Source: Acidobacteriota bacterium (lineage in GTDB: Bacteria > Acidobacteriota > Blastocatellia > Pyrinomonadales > Pyrinomonadaceae). Taken from it: a stretch of 64,000 nucleotides of DNA. The notes beneath the pieces are model-generated. The model was not told where the DNA came from and ran no database searches. It was given only the letters and a program-made list of their open reading frames with translations. Each line of letters starts with the position of its first letter. Positions within the stretch are counted from its first letter, which is position 1. Location of the stretch: contig JAFDVJ010000081.1 of assembly GCA_018269075.1 (NCBI GenBank), forward strand, positions 1-64,000, in the 5' to 3' direction. Of this stretch, positions 7,768 to 15,150 are shown one piece after another. Made by a program: the position numbers and the translations under genes.

Positions 7768-10209
7768 TCAGTTCGGCGGCGTGTAGGCGGCCGGCACCGG
7801 ACTGTCCGTGCTGATGCCGAACTGCGCGATGCTGACGCCGGCCTGCGACTGCAGAACGTACCAGACGCCGGTCTCCGGGCGAAAGACGGCGAGATCGGAT
7901 TTGCCGTCGCCGTCGTAATCGCCGACCGCCGGTTTGTCCGCCGCGATGCCGAACTGCGTGACGTATATTCCGGCCTGACTCTGGAACAGATACCAGACGC
8001 CGTCGCGGTAAACGGCGATGTCGGTTTTGCCGTCGCCGTCGAAGTCGCCGGGAACGGGTTTGTCGGTCGCGACGCCGAACTGCGTCGCCGTGAAGCCGTT
8101 CGTGCTCTGGAGGATGTACCAGACGCCGTTCGACGGCCGGAAAACGGCGAGATCGGTCTTGCCGTCGCCGTCATAGTCGCCGGGGACGGGCCGGTCGCCG
8201 GTCAGGCCGAACTGCTCGATATGAAACGAAGTGCCGCGGCTGTCGGAGCTGTTGGCGATGTACCAGACGCCGGTCGACGGGCGGAAAACCGCCATATCCG
8301 CGCGGCCGTCGCCGTCGTAGTCGGCGGCGACCGGAATGTCGCCCGACGCGCCGAACTGGTACGAGCGGTAGATCGAGCGCGAGTAAAGATGCCAGACGCC
8401 GTCGGCCGGCCGCCAGACGGCGAAATCCGTCTTGCCGTCGCCGTCGAAATCGCCGGGCGCGAGAACGTCGGTCGGCAGGCCGAAATTGAGGATCGTGTAA
8501 GTCGCGTTCGAGCTGTTGGCGACGTACCAGACGCCGGTGTCGGGCCGCCAGACGGAGATGTCGGTTTTGCCGTCGCCGTCGAAATCGGCCGGTTTGTTTC
8601 GGGCGATCGCGAGGCCGGCGACCGGCGCGTCGGCGATGTTGTTGTCGATGTTGAACGTCACGCCGCCCCACGTTTCGTCGCGCGGCCCGAGCCATTGATG
8701 AATCCGCTGATGGTTCGTCCAGAAAGTGTCGGCGAGCGGCGTCACGCCCCAGACGCTCATCACGCTGTTCCATCGCGCGAGCCAGACGGCGTCGGGCTGG
8801 CTCGCCGGCGCGATGTTGACCCAGTCGGCGCTCGCGTTGGTCGGCGAGCCATAAACGCCGGATTTGTAGCCGAGCTCTTTTAATCGATCCGTCCAGCCTT
8901 TCAGAAACGCTTTCGTCGGCGTCGAGCAGGCGCCGGTGCCGCTCGTGTCGTCGTAGCGCTCCATATCGTAGTAAAGCACGGTGCCGGCGGTCAGGCCGAT
9001 GTTGGCCGCGTCAGCGATCGCGATGTCGGCCTCGCCGCGCCCTTGGGTTTCGGCCGTCGCCGGATCGGAACTGTGTTTGGCGCACGAAGTGCAGGTCGAG
9101 CACGGCGACTGATAGCCGACGACGGTCGGGATCAGTCCCCAGCCCTGCGCGGTCACGGCGTTGACCCAGGCGGCCGTCAGCTGCGGCTGCGAACAGCCGC
9201 GGTTGCGGCCCGAAAGATAGATGTTGACGTCGTAAAACGGCGAATTCGTCCACCACGTCTGCATCTGCGCGCTGGTCGCGGCCGTGCATTTGTCGAAGCC
9301 GCGGTTGAGACTGACGCGCGTCGTCCCGTTCGGCGGCAGCGCGAACACCGAATTCGCGGCGGCGAGCCTTGCTTTTTCCTTTTCGATCCGCGAAAGCTCT
9401 TTGATTTGCGGCGGCGTGATTTCCTTTTTGTCGATATAAATCTTTGTTTCCTGCCAGCAGCCGGTTTTGAGGCTTTCGCACTTGCCGTTTGAGGTTAGAA
9501 TCCATCTGGTTGACGGGGTGCTCAGACTCCCGCCCCATCCGTCGCGGATTATGCTTTCCCCTTTAAATTTTTCGAACGTTTCCTGCTCCCGTTCTTTGAT
9601 TGCCGCCGATTCTGTCGAATATCCCCAATTTTGTCCGCCGTCAATAGTCGTATAATAAACATCTCTGAGAAAATTTGAACTTGAGGTCAAATAAAATCGC
9701 AAAGCGCCGACTTCGTAGCCATCAGCGGCCTTCGCAAAGAAAATATCGACATTATCAAAATTTGCCTCCTGCAGATGTTCGGGGTTCAGATTGGTCGGAA
9801 CTCTCGTCCAGTTATCGCCGCCGTCGATGGTTTTTGCCAGAACCAAATGCGCGTTCTGCCGATCGGATAAGATCGCATATCCGGCCGTTTTTTCACTAAA
9901 AAAAACTCCGCTGATCGTTTCGCCCGACTCGCGCGGCAAAGCGATTTCCCGCCAGTTTTCGCCGTTGTCGTCGGTGCGGAAAAGCGCGTCGTCGGTAAAG
10001 GCGACGCCGGATTTTTCGCCGAAAGGCTGAATGTTCTTGATTTGCGCGTCGGGCGCGGCCGGCCGGTTTTGTGGCGGGCGGGCCAGCACGTTGATTATTT
10101 CCAGCCGGCGAAACGGATTAACGTCGTCCGCGCCGGCCGTTTGCGCGGCGGCTCCGAGATTAAGCGACAAGATAAATGAAACGATGATCAGGAAAAAAGC
10201 TTTCGGCAT
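7768..10209 (-). CDS. Secreted protein: YCF48/BNR-like sensor repeats, DUF1906 glycoside-hydrolase-like domain, FG-GAP repeats
   Basis: 813 aa. The ATG at 10209 is chosen because GGAG lies 8 nt upstream and it opens a clean signal peptide (MPKAFFLIIVSFILSLNLGAAAQ). About residues 35-230 show BNR/YCF48-like units (DDNGENWREIALP, DGGDNWTRVP, DGGQNWGYS). About 300-540 matches the Rv2525c/DUF1906 glycoside-hydrolase-like barrel (RGFDKCTAAT.., TVLYYDMERYDD, YKSGVYGSPTNA, HQWLGP). The C-terminal 260 residues are seven FG-GAP/VCBS units with the calcium-type motif DFDGDGKTDxxVWRP. Likely extracellular and perhaps wall- or polysaccharide-binding; enzymatic activity is unproven. Confidence 0.82.
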   Translation of the reverse strand: MPKAFFLIIVSFILSLNLGAAAQTAGADDVNPFRRLEIINVLARPPQNRPAAPDAQIKNIQPFGEKSGVAFTDDALFRTDDNGENWREIALPRESGETISGVFFSEKTAGYAILSDRQNAHLVLAKTIDGGDNWTRVPTNLNPEHLQEANFDNVDIFFAKAADGYEVGALRFYLTSSSNFLRDVYYTTIDGGQNWGYSTESAAIKEREQETFEKFKGESIIRDGWGGSLSTPSTRWILTSNGKCESLKTGCWQETKIYIDKKEITPPQIKELSRIEKEKARLAAANSVFALPPNGTTRVSLNRGFDKCTAATSAQMQTWWTNSPFYDVNIYLSGRNRGCSQPQLTAAWVNAVTAQGWGLIPTVVGYQSPCSTCTSCAKHSSDPATAETQGRGEADIAIADAANIGLTAGTVLYYDMERYDDTSGTGACSTPTKAFLKGWTDRLKELGYKSGVYGSPTNASADWVNIAPASQPDAVWLARWNSVMSVWGVTPLADTFWTNHQRIHQWLGPRDETWGGVTFNIDNNIADAPVAGLAIARNKPADFDGDGKTDISVWRPDTGVWYVANSSNATYTILNFGLPTDVLAPGDFDGDGKTDFAVWRPADGVWHLYSRSIYRSYQFGASGDIPVAADYDGDGRADMAVFRPSTGVWYIANSSDSRGTSFHIEQFGLTGDRPVPGDYDGDGKTDLAVFRPSNGVWYILQSTNGFTATQFGVATDKPVPGDFDGDGKTDIAVYRDGVWYLFQSQAGIYVTQFGIAADKPAVGDYDGDGKSDLAVFRPETGVWYVLQSQAGVSIAQFGISTDSPVPAAYTPPN

Positions 10210-10325
10210 TTCAAACACTCCGGGAAATCGGGACACAGGTTTAGAAAAATTTATGGATAAGCAGAAAAAGTATAGCCCAATCGAATGGCTTTTGGCGAGG
10301 GTTTTCGAAAAAAAGTCAAAAAAAA

Positions 10326-10351
10326 CGCCGGGAACGAACGCGTTCCCGGCG
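10326..10351 (-). terminator. Terminator downstream of ribA
   Basis: An 11-bp stem (CGCCGGGAACG/CGTTCCCGGCG) with a 4-nt loop, followed on the minus strand by eight T residues. It sits about 28 bp past the ribA stop. Confidence 0.88.
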
Positions 10352-10378
10352 GAAAAAACAAAGAAGAGAAAAGATGAA

Positions 10379-11038
10379 CTAGCTAACCAGGTGAAGGAGA
10401 TGTCCCATTTGCAATTTCTTGGTCGTCAGGTATTTAAGCGTGTTTTTCGAGGGCTCGAACTCGATCGGCACGCGTTCGACGATCTCGAGGCCGCCGTCGC
10501 GCAGGGCCTCGATCTTTTCGGGATTGTTCGATAAAACTTTGACTTTTTTCAATCCGAGATCGCGCAGGATCTCGACGCACTGGCGATACTCGCGGAGATC
10601 GACGCCGAGGCCGAGCCGCTCGTTGGCCTCGATCGTGTCGGCGCCCTCGTCCTGCAATGCGTAGGCGCGGATCTTGTTGATGATCCCGATGCCGCGGCCC
10701 TCCTGCTGCTGGTAGACGATCGCGCCGCGGCCTTCGCGTTCGATCAATTCCATTGCGCGCCGCAATTGCGGGCCGCAGTCGCATTTCGCCGAGCCGAAGA
10801 CGTCGCCCGTCAGACATTGCGAATGAATCCGCACGAGCGTCGGAATATTTTCCCTGAATTCTCCCTTATAAAGAACGACGAATTCCTCGTCGCTCGTCAG
10901 CGAACGGTAGCCGGCGATCCGAAAATCGCCGATTTCGGTCGGCAGACGAGATTCTGCAACTTTTTGAACGCTCGATACGTCTTTAAAAAACGGCGCTGCG
11001 GCGTTCTGATTTTTGAAATTATCGACAAGCATAATCAC
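10379..11038 (-). CDS. ribA: GTP cyclohydrolase II
   Basis: 219 aa. Converts GTP to 2,5-diamino-6-ribosylamino-4(3H)-pyrimidinone 5'-phosphate, the first step of riboflavin synthesis. The zinc ligands C75, C86 and C88 lie in '[18 protein letters not shown]'. '[11 protein letters not shown]' and '[21 protein letters not shown]' are the catalytic and GTP-binding blocks. This is a stand-alone RibA, not a RibBA fusion. The listed start is GTG; an in-frame ATG lies two codons downstream (11030-11032). GGAG is 13 nt from the GTG and 19 nt from the ATG, so GTG is slightly preferred. No riboflavin neighbours and no FMN riboswitch were recognised in the leader. Confidence 0.95.
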   Translation of the reverse strand: MIMLVDNFKNQNAAAPFFKDVSSVQKVAESRLPTEIGDFRIAGYRSLTSDEEFVVLYKGEFRENIPTLVRIHSQCLTGDVFGSAKCDCGPQLRRAMELIEREGRGAIVYQQQEGRGIGIINKIRAYALQDEGADTIEANERLGLGVDLREYRQCVEILRDLGLKKVKVLSNNPEKIEALRDGGLEIVERVPIEFEPSKNTLKYLTTKKLQMGHLLHLVS

Positions 11039-11212
11039 CCGGTAAAATCCGCTCCAAAGGCATAAAATTCCAAATGTGCGGTTTATGCGATTTATTTAAC
11101 CATTTTTGTTCCTAAAAAGTCAAATTTCTGTGCCGGTTTTACTGGACTAGTCAATAAAATCGGATATATAATGAAAATTATCGGATGAGCGGTTTGAGCG
11201 GTTTTATTAAAC

Positions 11213-11241
11213 TTGACTTTTTTGTAAATATGGTTTAGAGT
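11213..11241 (+). promoter_or_regulatory. Sigma-70-like promoter of the PilZ-like gene
   Basis: TTGACT (11213-11218) and TAGAGT (11236-11241) are separated by exactly 17 nt, giving a leader of about 65 nt before the ATG at 11314. This is one of the few near-consensus promoters I can see in the window. Confidence 0.65.
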
Positions 11242-11313
11242 AATCGCGCAATCGAATCAGCATTGTCGATTTGAAAGCAATAAAGGGAGATAGATAAAGG
11301 GGGAAATCAAACT

Positions 11314-11715
11314 ATGTCATATTTAGATCATACTACATCAGCAAATAAGTCGCCGTTTAATCAGCGGATTATGGCGAATTTGTCGGTGCAGGCGAGTTGG
11401 GTCGATTCGGTCAGCGGGGAGACGGTTCACGTCAACGGGGTGACGGAAAACGTCGGGGAAACCAGCACACTGGTCAATCTCGAGGTTTTGCCGCCGGTCG
11501 GAAGCGAAGTGCAGCTGCGGATTCTGGAAAACGATGAAGCGATCATCGAGGTTCCGACGCAGGTCATTCGTGTCGAGCGTGATCCGAGCCAGCCGCTCGC
11601 CGCGCTTTTCATTTCGGACAATCTGAAGAAATGGAAACAGATCGTGCTGACCGCCGCCCAGAACTGGGTCACGCGTCACTGGCAGCTTAACTACGAAGAA
11701 GAATGGGTTAATTAA
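11314..11715 (+). CDS. PilZ-like domain protein
   Basis: 133 aa. A short beta-rich protein with the layout of single PilZ-type domains: 'GVTENVGETSTLVNLEVLPPVGSEVQLRILENDEAIIEVPTQVIRVERD' resembles the PilZ core. The canonical RxxxR and D/NxSxxG c-di-GMP motifs are not intact: 'NVGETS' stands where DxSxxG is expected. It may therefore be a non-binding PilZ relative. A strong ribosome site (AAGGGGGAAA) and a promoter precede it, and a terminator follows, so it is a single-gene unit. Confidence 0.6.
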   Translation: MSYLDHTTSANKSPFNQRIMANLSVQASWVDSVSGETVHVNGVTENVGETSTLVNLEVLPPVGSEVQLRILENDEAIIEVPTQVIRVERDPSQPLAALFISDNLKKWKQIVLTAAQNWVTRHWQLNYEEEWVN

Positions 11716-11744
11716 TACATTCGGCTTTATTTTAATGAGGACGG

Positions 11745-11784
11745 GCGGAGAGATTTTTCCACGAAATTTCTCCGCTTTTAGTTT
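11745..11784 (+). terminator. Terminator after the PilZ-like gene
   Basis: A 12-bp stem (GCGGAGAGATTT/AAATTTCTCCGC) with one G-T pair and a 7-nt loop, followed by CTTTTAGTTTT. It begins about 30 bp past the stop. Confidence 0.8.
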
Positions 11785-11831
11785 TGGAATAAGCCAACTT
11801 CGCCCTCGCCGAACGCATCTTTAAAGGGCAA

Positions 11832-12902
11832 ATGAAAAGAATTTTTTCCGTTGTTTTACTGATAATTTCATCCGTTTCGGTCTTCGCGCAGCAAACCGCT
11901 CAGCAGAAACCGCTCACGCAGCCCGAATACGTGCAGCTGCTCTACGAGCTGCCGAAAAATCCGGGCCGGGCCGACGATCTGATCAGGACGATCCGCACGC
12001 GCGGCATCGGGTTCGTGCTGACCGACGGCCTCCGCGGCCTGACGCGCACCAAAAGCGGCAGCAACGAGGAGCTCAAACGAACGCTCGAGGAGGCCGAACG
12101 CCGCCGCGCCAATCCCGAAGCCGCCAGGCTCCCGTCGGCGAAGGAAGCGACGGAAATTCTGGCGAAGGCGCGCGAGGCGAATCTCGCGGCGGTCGACGAA
12201 ATGCCCGATTTCGTCGTCAAACAGCTGATCCAGCGCTCGGCCGCCTACGCCGGCACGAACAATTTCCGCAACCTCGACCGGCTCGTCGTCGCCGTCAGCT
12301 ATCTCGCCGAAGGAAAAGAAGAATACAAGGTCCTGTCGATCAACGGCGTGCTCCAGAACAACCCGCAAAACAAAGGCTCGTATGAAGAAACCGGCGGCAC
12401 GAGCTCGACCGGCGAATTCGTGACCGTGCTCGCGAAGATCTTCAAATCCGAAAACGAAACCAAATTCGAGATCGCCGACACGGACCTCGTCCGCGGCCGC
12501 CGGGCGTTCGTTTTTTACTATTCGATCGATCGCGACAAGGCGCGGCAGGCGCTCATCGCCGCGGGCGATTTCAACGATTCGACGATCACCGGAATGAAGG
12601 GAAAAATCTGGATCGACCGCGAAAATTACCGGGTGCTGAAGATCGAGACCGAAGCGACCGAAATTCCCGACAGCTTTCCGATCCGCTCGGCGCGGCGCGT
12701 GATCGATTACGACTGGGTGACGATCAACGACGAAAAATACCTGCTGCCGTCGCTCTCGGACGTCCGCCTGACGTTTCGCGAAAGCCGGCAGGTCTTCGAA
12801 TCGCGCAACGTGATCCGCTTTAAGGACTACCAGAAATACGGCTCGGAAGTCAAAATCCTCGACGGCGACGAAGAAGAAGTCAAGGACGACGGAAAACCTT
12901 AG
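11832..12902 (+). CDS. Secreted protein of unknown function (LolA/DUF-like beta half)
   Basis: 356 aa. Signal peptide 'MKRIFSVVLLIISSVSVFAQQ' (cleavage after about residue 19). Residues 20-120 are helical and charged. The C-terminal 200 residues are beta-rich with the pattern 'ARQALIAAGDFNDSTITGMKGKIWIDRENYRVLKIETEATEIP...VIDYDWVTINDEKYLLPSLSDVRL', reminiscent of LolA/outer-membrane lipoprotein-sorting folds. Such proteins are common in Acidobacteriota but I know no function. It is exported to the periplasm or outer membrane and ends in a very acidic tail (DGDEEEVKDDGKP). Confidence 0.7.
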   Translation: MKRIFSVVLLIISSVSVFAQQTAQQKPLTQPEYVQLLYELPKNPGRADDLIRTIRTRGIGFVLTDGLRGLTRTKSGSNEELKRTLEEAERRRANPEAARLPSAKEATEILAKAREANLAAVDEMPDFVVKQLIQRSAAYAGTNNFRNLDRLVVAVSYLAEGKEEYKVLSINGVLQNNPQNKGSYEETGGTSSTGEFVTVLAKIFKSENETKFEIADTDLVRGRRAFVFYYSIDRDKARQALIAAGDFNDSTITGMKGKIWIDRENYRVLKIETEATEIPDSFPIRSARRVIDYDWVTINDEKYLLPSLSDVRLTFRESRQVFESRNVIRFKDYQKYGSEVKILDGDEEEVKDDGKP

Positions 12903-12905
12903 GGA

Positions 12906-13261
12906 ATTCGGATTTCGGATTTCGGATTTCGGATTTGTTTTCTCGATGAAAGCTGTCTGGTTAAAATCGAAACGTTCGAAACCAGACCAATCCGAAATCC
13001 GCGGATACTGACGGATTTGGTGGTTGTTAAATCCGGCTATTGAAAATAAAAGACTTAGGCTGCCACAAATTTTGTGGTCGGTGTTTGTACAATTTCTAAA
13101 AAGCCCATTTTCAAGGGTTTCAGAATTGTCGTTTCAAAGTCACCACCAATCCGTTGGTATCAGCGGATTTCGGATTTGTTTTCTCGATGAAAGCTGTCTG
13201 GTTAAAATCGAGACGTTCGAATTCAGACCAATCCGAAATCCGAAATCCGAAATCCGAAATC
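12906..13261. repeat. Two heptamer-repeat elements around a MITE-like insert
   Basis: Two copies of the ATTTCGG element (12906-13003 and 13164-13261) share almost the same 55-bp core, beginning 'TCTCGATGAAAGCTGTCTGG'. Between them is about 165 bp bounded by imperfect inverted repeats: 13000-13026 (CGCGGATACTGACGGATTTG...) and 13141-13166 (...AATCCGTTGGTATCAGCGG). This looks like a small non-autonomous element inserted next to, or between, duplicated heptamer elements. No open frame of credible composition is seen here. Confidence 0.7.
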
Positions 13262-13404
13262 TAATTGACTGAAAAATAGGCGATCAGGGCGGGGACGAGC
13301 AGCCAGAGGAGGCCTTTGATCAGAAAGAAAAGAAAACCGGCCACGCCGAAGCGTTTGATCCAGTTGACGGCGGGGCATTTCTTTTTTTGAGGCTCTTCAG
13401 GCAT
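13261..13404 (-). CDS. Small single-pass membrane protein (47 aa)
   Basis: A 47-codon frame from ATG (13402-13404) to TAG (13261-13263). The protein has a charged, Lys-rich N-terminus with one Cys (MPEEPQKKKCPAVNWIKRFG), then a continuous hydrophobic helix (VAGFLFFLIKGLLWLLVPAL) and a short polar end. Clean charge-then-helix layout and codon use like neighbouring genes argue that it is real. Its stop codon overlaps the end of a heptamer array. Divergent from the VanX-like gene, with about 58 bp between starts. Function unknown. Confidence 0.65.
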   Translation of the reverse strand: MPEEPQKKKCPAVNWIKRFGVAGFLFFLIKGLLWLLVPALIAYFSVN

Positions 13405-13462
13405 CGTTAAATTTAAAGGTAAACTGTTTGGCGTAACTTTTCAACCCATTTTCGCTTATCGA

Positions 13463-14878
13463 ATGCAGATGAAAAAACTTGACTTCCGATTTACCGTCGC
13501 GGCGATTTGTTTTATCCTTTTTACTTCAGCGTTTGCTCAAAACAAACCGCCGCAGGAACCAAATAAACGTGAGGCTGATTTGCTCGAACTCATAAAACTC
13601 GATAAGACCGTCAAACTCGACATCCGCTACGCCCGCACCGACAATTTCGTCGGCAAGGCCGTTTACAAGGAAGCGCGCGCCTTTCTCCAGCGGCCGGCCG
13701 CCGAAGCGCTCGTGCGGGCGAACAAGGCGCTCAAAAAAGAAGGCTTCGGGATCGTCGTCTTCGACGGCTACCGGCCGTGGTCGATCACGAAATTGTTCTG
13801 GGAAGTGACGCCCGACGACAAGCGCAAATACGTCGCCAACCCGAAAACCGGCTCGAAACATAACCGCGGCTGCGCGGTCGATCTCAGCCTCTACGATCTG
13901 AAAACCGGAAAACTGGCGCCGATGCCGTCCGATTTCGACGAATTCACCGAGCGCGCGTCGCCCGATTACCGCGGCGCGAGCGAAGAAGAGACGCGCAACC
14001 GCGAGCTGCTCCGGAAGACGATGGAGGCCGAGGGCTTTACCGTCAACCCGAACGAATGGTGGCATTTCGACTACAAGGACTGGCCGTCGTACGCGATCTA
14101 CGACATCTCGTTCGACGACGCCGGCAGCCTCGACAAAAAGCCGAAAAAGCCGAAGATCAAAGAGAAAAAAGAGCTCAAACAGTTTTTCGACGCGGCCGGC
14201 CTGACGGGCGGATTTTATCTCTACGATCTCAACAAAAACGAATACACGGTCTACGACCGCGAGCGGCTCGACCGGCCGTTCATCCCGGCGTCGACGTCGA
14301 AGATCCTTCATTCATTGATCTTTCTCGATTCGGGCGTGATCCGCGACGAAAACGAGACGCTCGCCTGGGACGGCGTCAGACGTTCGGTCGAAGCGTGGAA
14401 TCAGGACCAGAATCTGCGCTCGGCGGTCAAGGTCTCGGCCGTCTGGTTTTTCGTCGAGGTTTCGAAGCGGCTCGGGCGGGAGCGGATGCAGAAATATTAC
14501 GACGCGGTCGGCTACGGCAACCGCCGCACCGACGGCTTCGGCGAAGATTACTGGAACAAGGGCGAGCTGCGCGTCACGCCGCGCGAGCAGATCGAGTTTC
14601 TCGTCAAATTTCACCGCAACCGCCTGCCGTTCTCGCCGCAGGTGATCGCGATCGTCAAGGACATCCTGATCGACGATAAAACGGACCGCTACATCCTGCG
14701 CGCCAAAACCGGCTGGTCGAGCGCCTTCACGCCGCAGGTCGGCTGGTGGGTCGGCTACGTCGAACGCGGCGCCAATACCTACTTTTTCGCGACCGAGCTC
14801 GACCTCAAAAAAGACGAAGACGCCCCGCAGCGCAAGGAAATCACCCGCAGCATCCTGAAATACCTGAAAATCATTTGA
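13463..14878 (+). CDS. Fusion of VanX-type D-Ala-D-Ala dipeptidase and class D beta-lactamase-like domain
   Basis: 471 aa with signal peptide (1-25). Residues 38-217 are an M15D/VanX peptidase: DGYRP (101-105), the zinc ligands H133 and D140 in 'SKHNRGCAVD', and E198 with H201 in 'EWWHF'. A Lys-rich linker (224-240) leads to a class D beta-lactamase/penicillin-recognition domain: S277-T-S-K280, S325-A-V327, Y351-G-N353, K415-T-G417, followed by W-x-VGYVE. All class D motifs are present and in order. Secreted to the periplasm, it may trim D-Ala-D-Ala and bind or hydrolyse beta-lactams, or be a peptidoglycan-editing enzyme. Real beta-lactamase activity cannot be judged from sequence. A terminator follows. 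Confidence 0.9.
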   Translation: MQMKKLDFRFTVAAICFILFTSAFAQNKPPQEPNKREADLLELIKLDKTVKLDIRYARTDNFVGKAVYKEARAFLQRPAAEALVRANKALKKEGFGIVVFDGYRPWSITKLFWEVTPDDKRKYVANPKTGSKHNRGCAVDLSLYDLKTGKLAPMPSDFDEFTERASPDYRGASEEETRNRELLRKTMEAEGFTVNPNEWWHFDYKDWPSYAIYDISFDDAGSLDKKPKKPKIKEKKELKQFFDAAGLTGGFYLYDLNKNEYTVYDRERLDRPFIPASTSKILHSLIFLDSGVIRDENETLAWDGVRRSVEAWNQDQNLRSAVKVSAVWFFVEVSKRLGRERMQKYYDAVGYGNRRTDGFGEDYWNKGELRVTPREQIEFLVKFHRNRLPFSPQVIAIVKDILIDDKTDRYILRAKTGWSSAFTPQVGWWVGYVERGANTYFFATELDLKKDEDAPQRKEITRSILKYLKII

Positions 14879-14995
14879 TTTCGGATTTCGGATTTCGGAT
14901 TTCGGATTTGTTTTTTCGATGCAGCCTGTTCGGTTGAAATCGAAACGTTCGAATCCGGACCAATCCGAAATCCGAAATCCGAAATCCGAAATCGA
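14876..14995. repeat. Inverted ATTTCGG heptamer element
   Basis: About four ATTTCGG units, a core close to that of the 12.9-kb copies ('CGAAACGTTCGAATCCGGAC'), then about four complementary units. It begins at the stop codon of the fusion gene. Confidence 0.9.
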
Positions 14996-15019
14996 CATAA
15001 TCCGAAATCTGTAAATAAA

Positions 15020-15045
15020 GGATCGTAAGTTTTTACGATCCTTTT
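15020..15045 (+). terminator. Terminator after the VanX/class D fusion gene
   Basis: A 9-bp stem (GGATCGTAA/TTACGATCC) with a GTTT loop and a TTTT tail, beyond the heptamer element. It probably serves the fusion gene. Confidence 0.75.
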
Positions 15046-15150
15046 CCATTTACATTGAACGGGAATTTAACGATCCGGCAGTTTTCGATCGAATTCGGAG
15101 CGAAAAGGGGGAAGGTTTTGCCATATTTCAATAATTTTCAGGAGAAGATG

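Noticed and set aside
10379-11313. FMN riboswitch before ribA.
   Set aside because: I searched the leader by eye for conserved RFN elements and saw none; an Infernal search would be decisive.
13024-13272. 82-codon plus-strand frame ending in repeat-coded 'RNPKSEIRNL'.
   Set aside because: It runs through the MITE-like segment and heptamer arrays; no ribosome site and no protein-like composition.
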